From positions 3,395-67,394 of the forward strand of contig UQSP01000003.1 of the NCBI GenBank assembly GCA_900543755.1: 64,000 nucleotides of DNA, read 5' to 3'. A program made the position numbers and the translations under genes. Below the pieces are notes generated by a model that worked only from the letters and a program-made list of their open reading frames with translations, was not told the DNA's origin and did no database searches. The stretch is from an uncultured Eubacteriales bacterium (GTDB taxonomy: Bacteria; Bacillota; Clostridia; Christensenellales; Pumilibacteraceae). Of this stretch, positions 17,188 to 25,153 are shown piece by piece (the first letter of the stretch is position 1; the number at the start of each line of letters is the position of its first letter).

Positions 17188-18846
17188 ATGAAAAGCGACA
17201 ACGTAAAAACAGGAATAGACAAGGCCGCTCACCGCTCGCTTATGAAGGCGCTGGGCTGGACGGACGAAGAGATTAAAAAGCCCATTATCGGCATAGTAAG
17301 CGCGCAAAGCGAGATTGTGCCCGGGCATATGCACCTTAACACCATCGTTACGGCGGTTAAGGAAGGCGTTTACGCCGCGGGCGGTATGCCCGTAGTCGTC
17401 CCTGCAATCGGCGTGTGCGACGGCATTGCCATGGGGCACGAGGGCATGAAATATTCGCTTGTCACGCGCGAGCTTATTGCCGACTCGGTGGAGTGTATGG
17501 CAAAGGCTCACGCATTCGACGCGCTCGTTCTGGTGCCCAACTGCGATAAAATAGTGCCCGGCATGGTCATGGGCGCGCTCAGGGTCAACGTTCCTTCCAT
17601 TGTGGTCAGCGGCGGCCCCATGCTCAACGGCTTTGCGTGCGGCAAAAAGATTTCCCTTTCGGATATGTTTGAGGCGGCAGGCGCGGTCACAAGCGGAAAA
17701 ATGACCATGCAGCAGCTTCACGAGTACGAGGACAACGCTTGTCCCACCTGCGGCTCCTGCAGCGGTATGTTTACAGCCAACAGCATGAACTGCGTCATGG
17801 AGGCGGCGGGCTTCGCGCTTAAGGGCAACGGTACGGTTCCCGCGGTGTATTCGCAAAGGATAAGACTTGCAAAAGAAACGGGCGCGGCGATAATGCGCGT
17901 GCTTAGTGACGGTATCCGTCCGCGCGATATATTCACTACCGACGCGTTCAAAAACATCATCGCCGTGGATATGGCGCTGGGGTGCAGTACCAATACGGCT
18001 TTGCATCTTCCCGCGCTGGCGCACGAGGCAGGAATACCGCTTCCGCTTTCGTTTTTCAACGAGATAAGCGAAAAGGTGCCCAATCTTTGTAAGCTTGCGC
18101 CTGCAGGCAAACACTTCATGAGCGACCTTTACTACGCGGGCGGCGTTTACGCGGTCATGAAGGAACTGCTTGACGCGGGCCTCATCGACGGCAGTCTTAA
18201 AACCGTTACGGGCAAAACGGTCGCGGAAAACATTGCGGATGCGGTTGTTACCGACCCCGAAGTAATCCGTCCCGTATCCGATCCGTATTCAGCAAGCGGC
18301 GGTCTTGCGGTACTGTTCGGCAATCTCGCGCCCGACGGCTGCGTGGTAAAACGCAGTGCCGTTGCGCCCGAAATGCTGGTTAACCGCAGCAGAGCGCGCG
18401 TATTCGACAGCGAGGACGACTCCATTAAAGCCATTCTGGGCGGTAAGATTAAGCCCGGCGACATTGTGGTAATCCGTTACGAGGGGCCTAAAGGCGGTCC
18501 CGGTATGCGCGAAATGCTTATGCCCACTGCGTCCATCGCGGGCATGGGGCTTGATAAGTCCGTCGCGCTTATCACCGACGGCAGATTTTCGGGCGCCACG
18601 CGCGGGGCAAGCATCGGCCACGTTTCTCCCGAAGCTGCGGAGGGCGGCCCCATCGGTCTTGTCAAAGACGGCGACATCATTTCCATCGACATGAACAAGT
18701 ATTCCATAACGCTGGAAGTCAGCGACGAAGAGCTTGATAAGCGCAGAAAGGAGCAAAAGCCGCCCGTCAAAAACCTCAGCGGATACCTAAAGCGTTACGC
18801 CGCGCTGGTCACTTCCGCCGACAAGGGCGCGGTCTTTAAAGACTGA
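17188..18846 (+). CDS. ilvD: Dihydroxy-acid dehydratase
   Basis: An Fe-S enzyme that dehydrates dihydroxy acids to the 2-oxo acids of valine and isoleucine. 552 residues. Cysteines are Cys119 in PNCDKI and Cys185/188/191 in NACPTCGSCSGMFTAN, with GRFSGATRG near residue 470. Normal length. A weak ribosome binding site (ACGGAG) precedes the ATG. It follows ilvE by 171 bp. Confidence 0.95.
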   Translation: MKSDNVKTGIDKAAHRSLMKALGWTDEEIKKPIIGIVSAQSEIVPGHMHLNTIVTAVKEGVYAAGGMPVVVPAIGVCDGIAMGHEGMKYSLVTRELIADSVECMAKAHAFDALVLVPNCDKIVPGMVMGALRVNVPSIVVSGGPMLNGFACGKKISLSDMFEAAGAVTSGKMTMQQLHEYEDNACPTCGSCSGMFTANSMNCVMEAAGFALKGNGTVPAVYSQRIRLAKETGAAIMRVLSDGIRPRDIFTTDAFKNIIAVDMALGCSTNTALHLPALAHEAGIPLPLSFFNEISEKVPNLCKLAPAGKHFMSDLYYAGGVYAVMKELLDAGLIDGSLKTVTGKTVAENIADAVVTDPEVIRPVSDPYSASGGLAVLFGNLAPDGCVVKRSAVAPEMLVNRSRARVFDSEDDSIKAILGGKIKPGDIVVIRYEGPKGGPGMREMLMPTASIAGMGLDKSVALITDGRFSGATRGASIGHVSPEAAEGGPIGLVKDGDIISIDMNKYSITLEVSDEELDKRRKEQKPPVKNLSGYLKRYAALVTSADKGAVFKD

Positions 18847-19360
18847 AGCGGCTTAAGCCGAGCGGGAAATATTTTATTAATCGGTGGTCCTGACGGATCC
18901 AGGGTTTGATTAGCGGTAAATTGTGAATAAAAAAATCTTTCTTCAGCGTAAAAGGTAAAAAAACAACTTTTTTTACCGTAAATCGGGGGAGGGAGAGCAA
19001 ACAAAAAAATCCTACACCGTCATAAAAAAAGAAAAAAAACGTTCTTTGCCCTCATAAAAAAGTCAGAAATTTTTTTACTTAATATCGGGACAGAGCGGAA
19101 AAATCTTTTGCCGCTTAAAAAAACGGGAAAGGCAAAACGTGCTTTACCGCAAAACGTAAAGACGGCAGACAAAATCTTACGCAGCCATAGAAACGCGGTA
19201 AGAAAGCCTTTTTACTTCAGTCCGGGAGCGTAAAGATTTTTTAACCCATAAAAAAGCGATAGCGGCAAAAAGCTTTCATTGACGGCAATCGGGGAGAAAA
19301 AAAGTAAAACTTCCGCCCCCAAGCGGCGGACAAAAAAATAAAGCACAAGGAAAAGCGGAA
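18847..19360. other. Longest spacer of the operon (514 bp), no gene
   Basis: Strongly A-rich on the + strand. The only clear structure is a perfect 10-bp inverted repeat, GGTAAAAAAA (18954-18963) and TTTTTTTACC (18968-18977), with loop CAAC; it is not followed by a T-run. Confidence 0.6.
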
Positions 19361-21037
19361 ATGACAGGAGCGGAAATTATAATCAATTGTCTTTTGGAAC
19401 AGGGCGTGGATACCGTTTTCGGATATCCGGGCGGAACCATTCTCAACGTGTACGACGCGCTTTACAAAAGCGGCAGGATACATCACTATCTTACCGCGCA
19501 CGAGCAGGGCGCCGCGCACGCCGCGGACGGATATGCGCGCGCCACGGGTAAAGTGGGCGTGTGCTTTGCGACCAGCGGACCGGGTGCTACTAACCTCGTC
19601 ACGGGCATAGCCACGGCGTACATGGATTCTTCGCCCGTGGTCGCCATTACCTGCAACGTCGCGGGCAACCTTCTGGGACGGGACTCCTTTCAGGAGGTGG
19701 ACATTACGGGTATAACGATGCCCATCACCAAGCACAACTATATTGTGCCTAACGTCAATAAACTTGCGGACATTATCCGCGAGGCGTTTTATATCGCAAA
19801 CAGCGGCAGAAAAGGTCCGGTTTTAATCGACATTCCCAAAGACGTGACGGCGGCGGAATGCGATTACACGCCCGTAGCGCCGCGCACATACACGGCTACG
19901 GCAAACGTTACGGACGCGGAAATAGAAAAGGCGGCAAAATTAATCAACTCCGCCGAGCGTCCCTTTATCGTCAGCGGCGGCGGCGTAATCGCGTCGGGGG
20001 CGGAAGAGGAGATAAAAAAACTTGCCGAAAAGCTTGACTGCCCCGTTGCCTGCACGTTTATGGGCATCGGCAGTTACGACACAACCGCGCCCGAATACAC
20101 GGGCATGATAGGCATGCACGGCACCAAGGCGTCGAATATCGGCGTAAACACTTCCGACGTGCTTATCGCCGTGGGCGTAAGGTTTTCGGACAGGGTTATT
20201 TCCGATGCCAGCAAGTTTGCTAAAGGCGCAAAGATAATTCATATCGACATCGACCCTGCGGAAATCAGCAAAAACGTCAAGTGTGCCATGTCGCTTACGG
20301 GCGACGCCAAAGTCGCGCTGGAAAAACTTTTGCCGCATCTTCATCAAAAGAAATCCGACGAGTGGCTTAACCATATCGAAAGCCTTAAAAAGGAATTCCC
20401 CAAGATGGATTTAAGTCCCTCAGCGCCCATAAATCCCGAATATATCCTGGAAAAACTGAACGAAGTTACCCGCGGCGACGCGATAATCGTGACCGAAGTG
20501 GGACAGCATCAGATGTGGGCGGGACAGTTCTGTACGTTCAAAAAACCTCGCACTTTCCTTTCAAGCGGCGGACTGGGCACAATGGGCTTCGGTACGGGCG
20601 CGGCGATGGGCGCGCAGGTGGGCATGCCGAATAAGCGCGTTATTTCCATTGCGGGCGACGGCTGCTTCCGCATGAACTGCAACGAGCTTTGCACCATTCA
20701 GCACTACAATATTCCCGTAATCATAATCGTCATGAACAACGGCACTCTTGGCATGGTGCGCCAGTGGCAGACGCTTTTCTACGGCGGCAGATACTCCGAA
20801 ACCACGCTTGACCGCGGCCCCGACTTCAAAAAGCTGGCGGAAGCGTATTTCGTGGACGGGTATTCGGTTTATACAAAAGCGGATTTCGACGACGCCATTA
20901 AGTCCGCGTTAAGCAAAAACGCGCCCGCCGTCATCGACGCGCATATCGACACCGACGAGTTCGTTCTGCCCATGGTCAGCCCCGGTAAGCCCATATCAGA
21001 CATCCTGACCGAAAACGTCAAAAAAGCAAAGAAGTAA
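19361..21037 (+). CDS. ilvB: Acetolactate synthase large (catalytic) subunit
   Basis: TPP- and FAD-dependent condensation of two pyruvates, or pyruvate with 2-ketobutyrate. 558 residues in the usual three domains: FGYPGGTILNVYDALY and the catalytic Glu48 in AHEQGAAHAADGYAR at the N-terminus, RDSFQEVDITG near 107, and the TPP/Mg motif GDGCFRMN (Asp433) with the closing NNGTLGMVRQWQ. Last gene of the cluster; its regulatory subunit is the first. A weak ribosome binding site (AAGGAAAAGCGG). Confidence 0.95.
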   Translation: MTGAEIIINCLLEQGVDTVFGYPGGTILNVYDALYKSGRIHHYLTAHEQGAAHAADGYARATGKVGVCFATSGPGATNLVTGIATAYMDSSPVVAITCNVAGNLLGRDSFQEVDITGITMPITKHNYIVPNVNKLADIIREAFYIANSGRKGPVLIDIPKDVTAAECDYTPVAPRTYTATANVTDAEIEKAAKLINSAERPFIVSGGGVIASGAEEEIKKLAEKLDCPVACTFMGIGSYDTTAPEYTGMIGMHGTKASNIGVNTSDVLIAVGVRFSDRVISDASKFAKGAKIIHIDIDPAEISKNVKCAMSLTGDAKVALEKLLPHLHQKKSDEWLNHIESLKKEFPKMDLSPSAPINPEYILEKLNEVTRGDAIIVTEVGQHQMWAGQFCTFKKPRTFLSSGGLGTMGFGTGAAMGAQVGMPNKRVISIAGDGCFRMNCNELCTIQHYNIPVIIIVMNNGTLGMVRQWQTLFYGGRYSETTLDRGPDFKKLAEAYFVDGYSVYTKADFDDAIKSALSKNAPAVIDAHIDTDEFVLPMVSPGKPISDILTENVKKAKK

Positions 21038-21487
21038 TCGGTTTTTTTCGGCTGATTAGGCGTAAAGCCTGTCTGACAGAAGCGGCAGTTTCATCCGCGC
21101 CCGCAAAAGCCTGACAGATTAATTTTTGTCGGACTCCACAGACGGAAAAAGTGTTTTAACGGGAATTAAAATATGCGGCGATAAGATATGCTGAAAATTT
21201 TTTAATCCCGAAACGGCGGTTGTTTCTTTAAAACTCGGAATTTATGCCGCGCAACGGGTAAAAGACGGGCAAAAACGGGAATAACAGCCGCGTAAATTCA
21301 AAATCAAACAGTGTTCATGTTTTGCCGAAGAAACAATTTGTGCTCCTCGGCAAAATTTATACTTTTTTACAAAGGGTTAATTTTAAGAAAGCTTTTTTGC
21401 ATTTGTTTAACGTGGGAAAAGACGGCTTGGTGTAAGGAAAAGACAAAAGTAAAAGCATTTTATTTTTTAACAAGAGGGGGGGGGACA
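21038..21487. other. Intergenic stretch after ilvB
   Basis: 450 bp, AT-rich, no gene, no clear terminator. An open frame runs upstream of the next ATG from 21311, but it has no ribosome binding site and encodes a sequence unlike the enzyme family. Confidence 0.5.
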
Positions 21488-22786
21488 ATGAACAACGGTG
21501 ATATAAGACAAAAAATCGCGTTTCCCGATTATGACGTAGTCGTGGCGGGCGCGGGACTTGCGGGCGTCGCCGCAGCGATTGGCGCCGCAAGAGAGGGTAT
21601 GCGCGTGCTTGTCGTCGAGCGTTACGGTTTTGCGGGCGGCATGGCGACCGGTGCGCTTGTAAATCCCTTTATGAATTATTTCGAAAGCGGAGCAAACGGA
21701 AAGCTTGTCAACAAAGGACTGTTTGAGACGTTTCGAAAAGATATGCAGGCTTTGGGGGCGACGAAATGTGCGGAAAAACGCGGCTGCCACGCTTTTAACG
21801 ACGAGCTTCTTAAAATCGTGCTGGACCGTGAAATGGCGAAAAACGGCGTGGACGTACTGTATCACGCGCTTTTAAGCGACGTATCGGTTAAAGACGGAAA
21901 AATAAATTTTGTAACCGTTTCCACGATTTCGGGTAATTTCGACTTAAAGGCGAAATTTTTTATCGACGCCACGGGCAATGCCGACCTTACTGCTTTTGCG
22001 GGGCTTGAATTCAAGCTGGGAAGGGAAAACGACAATCGGGTTCAGCCGATGACGCTTTGTTTCAGGCTTTCGGGCGTGGACGAAAGCAAGCTGGATGTGC
22101 GTCTTATAAACGAAAAATACGCGCAAATGCGTCGCGAAGGCCGTATCAAAAACAAGCGGGAAGACGTGCTTTTGTTCAATTTCCGCGACGTAGACTGCGG
22201 CGAGGGGCTTATTCACTTCAACACGACGCGTATTCTCGAAAAGAATCCCGTGTCGGCGCTTGACCGCAGCGCGGCGGAAATCGAAGCGCGTGAACAAGTT
22301 CTTGAAATGGTTGAGTTTCTTAAAAATAACTTCGAGTGCATGAAAAACGCCTATCTTGTCAATATGGCGGCGGAAACGGGTATTCGCGAAAGCCGCCGCA
22401 TAGTGGGAATGTACGAAATAACCGCTTCCGATATTGTTAACGCCCGTAAGTTCGACGATTCGATTGCGCGCGGCTCGTACGAAATAGACATTCACAGTCC
22501 CGACGGGACAGGAACGCATCACGTCAGGCTTAAAGAAGGGGAATATTATACCATTCCCTATCGCGCCATGGTGCCCGTTGCCGCAGTAAACCTTCTTGCC
22601 GCGGGCAGACCGCTTTCCTCCACGCACGAGGCTCATGCGGCTTTCCGCGTTATGCCCATCACCACCTGCATAGGCGAGGCGGCAGGCGTTGCGGCTGCCC
22701 TTGCCGTGAAAAAGGGAGTATCGGCCGCCTTGGTTCCCGTGCCGGAGCTGAGGGAAAAGTTGGTCGGTTACGGCGCGCTTATCTAG
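21488..22786 (+). CDS. FAD-dependent oxidoreductase (FAD_oxidored family)
   Basis: Predicted cytosolic flavoprotein, 432 residues. The Rossmann motif VVVAGAGLAGVAAAIGAAREG (Gly21, Gly23, Gly26) is followed by RYGFAGGMATG, typical of the FAD-dependent oxidoreductase family PF12831. DATGNADL occurs mid-protein and AGRPLSSTHEAHAAFRV with GEAAGVAAALA at the C-terminus. The substrate is unknown; family members often act on carbohydrates or organic acids. Start chosen at 21488 because a long G-rich Shine-Dalgarno (GAGGGGGGGG) lies six bases upstream. It converges on a DeoR-type regulator. Confidence 0.8.
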   Translation: MNNGDIRQKIAFPDYDVVVAGAGLAGVAAAIGAAREGMRVLVVERYGFAGGMATGALVNPFMNYFESGANGKLVNKGLFETFRKDMQALGATKCAEKRGCHAFNDELLKIVLDREMAKNGVDVLYHALLSDVSVKDGKINFVTVSTISGNFDLKAKFFIDATGNADLTAFAGLEFKLGRENDNRVQPMTLCFRLSGVDESKLDVRLINEKYAQMRREGRIKNKREDVLLFNFRDVDCGEGLIHFNTTRILEKNPVSALDRSAAEIEAREQVLEMVEFLKNNFECMKNAYLVNMAAETGIRESRRIVGMYEITASDIVNARKFDDSIARGSYEIDIHSPDGTGTHHVRLKEGEYYTIPYRAMVPVAAVNLLAAGRPLSSTHEAHAAFRVMPITTCIGEAAGVAAALAVKKGVSAALVPVPELREKLVGYGALI

Positions 22787-22970
22787 ATAAACGGCGGTTA
22801 CGGCGCGCTGATCTGATTGAATTAGGTTTACGGCGCGTATTTTGCGGTTTAAGCGATTTTCGGCGCACGTTAATCAAAGGGTGATTTGTCGTTTAAGAAA
22901 AAATCGCAGTATAATCAAGCGCGTTTTGCGCTCCGACTGCGGGGCGTTGCAAAGCGAAAAAAGCTGAAGA

Positions 22971-23006
22971 ATAAAAAAGGGAGTTGTCCGTGCGGGCAGC
23001 TCCCTT
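22971..23006 (-). terminator. Terminator of the DeoR-type gene
   Basis: AAGGGAGTTGTCC pairs with GGGCAGCTCCCTT (22977-23006, two wobbles); on the minus strand it is followed by TTTTATTC. Upstream, at 22780-22840, the word GGTTACGGCGCGCT is repeated directly, once inside the FAD gene 3' end and once after it. Confidence 0.7.
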
Positions 23007-23037
23007 TCCGTTATGTTGTTTTTGTTTTAAATTCGGG

Positions 23038-23775
23038 TTATTTTTTGTAGGCGTTTTTATCGACGGGCTGGTCCGATATTACTTCGTCTATTTGCGAAAC
23101 GTGGCAGAGATTGTGCCAGAACGACAGCCCGAATTTACTTGAGTCCGCAAGCAGCACGCTTTTTTTCGATTGCCGCATCATGACGGCGCGCACGTCGTCT
23201 TCCCCCACCGAGGTGTCGCAAAGATATCCGCCCGATGTTATTCCGCGGCAGGAAAAGAAACACACGTCGGCGTTGTAATTTTTTAAAAAAGCCAAAGCTT
23301 CCTCTCCGATAAGCCCGTAAGCCTCCGTTTTTACCGTGCCGCCCGTCATAAGGCATTTGACGTTTTCGGTTGCCAAAGCCTCGGCAAGGCGCAAGCCGTT
23401 GGTGATGACTATCACGTCTTTTTTGTCTTTAAGGAAAGGCGCAAGGTGAAGTATGGTAGTGGAGTTGTCCGCCATGATGACGTCGCCGTCGTTTATAAGC
23501 CGCGCAGCCGTCATGGCGATTTTGGTTTTCTGCTCGTTCATGAGGTATTCTCTGCGCGCCAACGGCAGGCTTTTGTCCGCCGCGCGCGAGGACAGCATCA
23601 CGCCGCCGTGAGTGCGTATCACAAGCCCCTCGGCGGCAAGCTGGGCAAGATCGCGCCTGACCGTGGGCTGACTGACGTAAAGAGTATCCGCAATCTTTTT
23701 TACGTCCGTGGGGGCGGAGGGCGACAGCATATTCAATAATTCCTGTTTTCTGTCGGACAACGGCATTTTTTTCAC
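23038..23775 (-). CDS. DeoR/GlpR family transcriptional regulator
   Basis: 245 residues. N-terminal winged helix (about 5-60) with VSQPTVRRDLAQLAAEGLVI, then a DeoRC sugar-phosphate sensor domain: LINDGDVIMADNSTT, VITNGLRLAEAL, TGGTVKTEAYGLIG and LADSSKFG. The family represses sugar-metabolism genes until a phosphorylated sugar binds. No adjacent gene on its strand reveals the target; candidates are the convergent FAD oxidoreductase or genes outside the window. A promoter lies directly upstream. Confidence 0.9.
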   Translation of the reverse strand: MKKMPLSDRKQELLNMLSPSAPTDVKKIADTLYVSQPTVRRDLAQLAAEGLVIRTHGGVMLSSRAADKSLPLARREYLMNEQKTKIAMTAARLINDGDVIMADNSTTILHLAPFLKDKKDVIVITNGLRLAEALATENVKCLMTGGTVKTEAYGLIGEEALAFLKNYNADVCFFSCRGITSGGYLCDTSVGEDDVRAVMMRQSKKSVLLADSSKFGLSFWHNLCHVSQIDEVISDQPVDKNAYKK

Positions 23776-23798
23776 CTCTTACAAACGGCGTTTTTATA

Positions 23799-23827
23799 AT
23801 TATACATATTTTAATTGCGTTTTTCAA
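23799..23827 (-). promoter_or_regulatory. SigA promoter of the DeoR-type gene
   Basis: Minus strand TTGAAA (23822-23827), 17 bases, TATAAT (23799-23804), 24 bp from the start codon. Confidence 0.75.
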
Positions 23828-23909
23828 CTCATCGGCAAAAAAACAGCCGAAAAATCTGTCCAAGGTCACGGTCGTTATGTTTGCCTGCGTTGGTTTCGTG
23901 TGCGCGATA

Positions 23910-23938
23910 TTGACAAATATGCGTAATTAAACTATAAT
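23910..23938 (+). promoter_or_regulatory. SigA promoter of the membrane protein gene
   Basis: TTGACA (23910-23915), 17 bases, TATAAT (23933-23938). The roughly 195-nt leader that follows shows no recognised riboswitch. Confidence 0.75.
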
Positions 23939-24141
23939 TATTTTCAACTTACAGGGCTAAAAAAAAGTAAGCTGTCTAAGTCAAAAAAAAGGATTATTTA
24001 TATCTTAGGCGCGGTACTGTTGTTCGGATAAAAAGGGGAATAAATATGCGGCAGATAAAAACCGCATCGACGGAAGAAAATCAAAGAAAACAGCCGCTTT
24101 TTTTAGGATATCGACAGCATAAATTTTAAGCAGGGGGGACA

Positions 24142-24852
24142 ATGAAGAACAAAACAGAAAAAGCTTTACCTGAAAATGTCTTAAAAGAAGGTTTAGGTAA
24201 AACGGATTTTAAAACCGATAAAGTCTGCGCGGATGCGGAAAATCTTTCTCCGTCTGAGGGAAAGATTGATTTAAGAAAAAACGCACCGACGGATAAAAAT
24301 CACGATTGCGAAAATAAGAAAAATTGCTTTCGCGCTTGTTTGTATCCCTCTGTCGTCGCAGTTACGGGGATTACGGTTGCCTTTATCAGGGCGGGGTTCT
24401 TTATCGCGCAGTACGCGGGCGGCGCTTTCGACTATTTTACAACGCTTATTTCGGACATTCTGTTGCTGTTCCTGTTCGGCGCATTGGCGGTGGGCGGTGT
24501 GATTATAGCGATTTTCTGCTTTTTGTCGGGGAAAAAAGAAAGCCGCATGAGCGGACTTGTTTCGCTTATATTGCCGCTTGTTTTGTTCGTTTCCGTCGTA
24601 ATTTCGGTTTTGCAGGTTTACTTCATGCACGTCATTCCGCCGTCCGTTTCTTACGGCTACAGCAAAATAGACTTGTACTGTGTGCTGTTCTTTCGCGTTA
24701 CGGGCGTGGCGCGCACTCCCGAGGCATATGAACTATACGATTTTAAGAACGCTTATTATTTTGACTCGATATTTGTTGCCGCGGTTTTGTGCGCCGCTTT
24801 CGTCGCGTTCAAGTTAGTGCGCGCGCGTAAAAAAATCCACGGCAACCGCTGA
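24142..24852 (+). CDS. Hypothetical four-helix membrane protein
   Basis: Not recognised. 236 residues: a charged Lys/Glu/Asp-rich N-terminal 70 residues without hydrophobic segments, then about four membrane segments (roughly 73-100, 105-132, 140-165 and 208-228). It ends in a basic tail (RARKKIHGNR). It has its own promoter, a strong ribosome binding site (CAGGGGG) and a terminator, so it is a real monocistronic gene. No motif indicates a function. Confidence 0.7.
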   Translation: MKNKTEKALPENVLKEGLGKTDFKTDKVCADAENLSPSEGKIDLRKNAPTDKNHDCENKKNCFRACLYPSVVAVTGITVAFIRAGFFIAQYAGGAFDYFTTLISDILLLFLFGALAVGGVIIAIFCFLSGKKESRMSGLVSLILPLVLFVSVVISVLQVYFMHVIPPSVSYGYSKIDLYCVLFFRVTGVARTPEAYELYDFKNAYYFDSIFVAAVLCAAFVAFKLVRARKKIHGNR

Positions 24853-24893
24853 AAGAAGTCAAATAATCCAAGGCAACCGCTGAAAGAAAATTA

Positions 24894-24928
24894 AAAAGCA
24901 CGGAGTTAAGCGCGCTCCGTGCTTTTTT
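24894..24928 (+). terminator. Terminator after the membrane protein gene
   Basis: AAGCACGGAG pairs perfectly with CTCCGTGCTT (GCACGGAG 24898-24905, CTCCGTGC 24915-24922), then TTTTTT. Just before it GGCAACCGCTGAAAGAA, which includes the stop codon of the gene, is repeated once (24841-24857, 24872-24888). Confidence 0.9.
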
Positions 24929-25153
24929 GTGCCGTTATCGTTTTGCGGCGTGGTTGTTTTTAGTTTTAATAACGTAATTTGTTTTTACGCTCCTGAATTA
25001 GCCGATAAAAACAGGGAAAGGCGTTGAAGATTTCGGGATTAACGGTTGTTACGCAAAAAGTATGCGTTATAAAAAGTTTGTTTTTTATAAAGACGGCTTA
25101 CTTTTGCGCAATAAACCGCGTCCTTGTATGCGCCCGCGTAAATCAGGGGGAAT

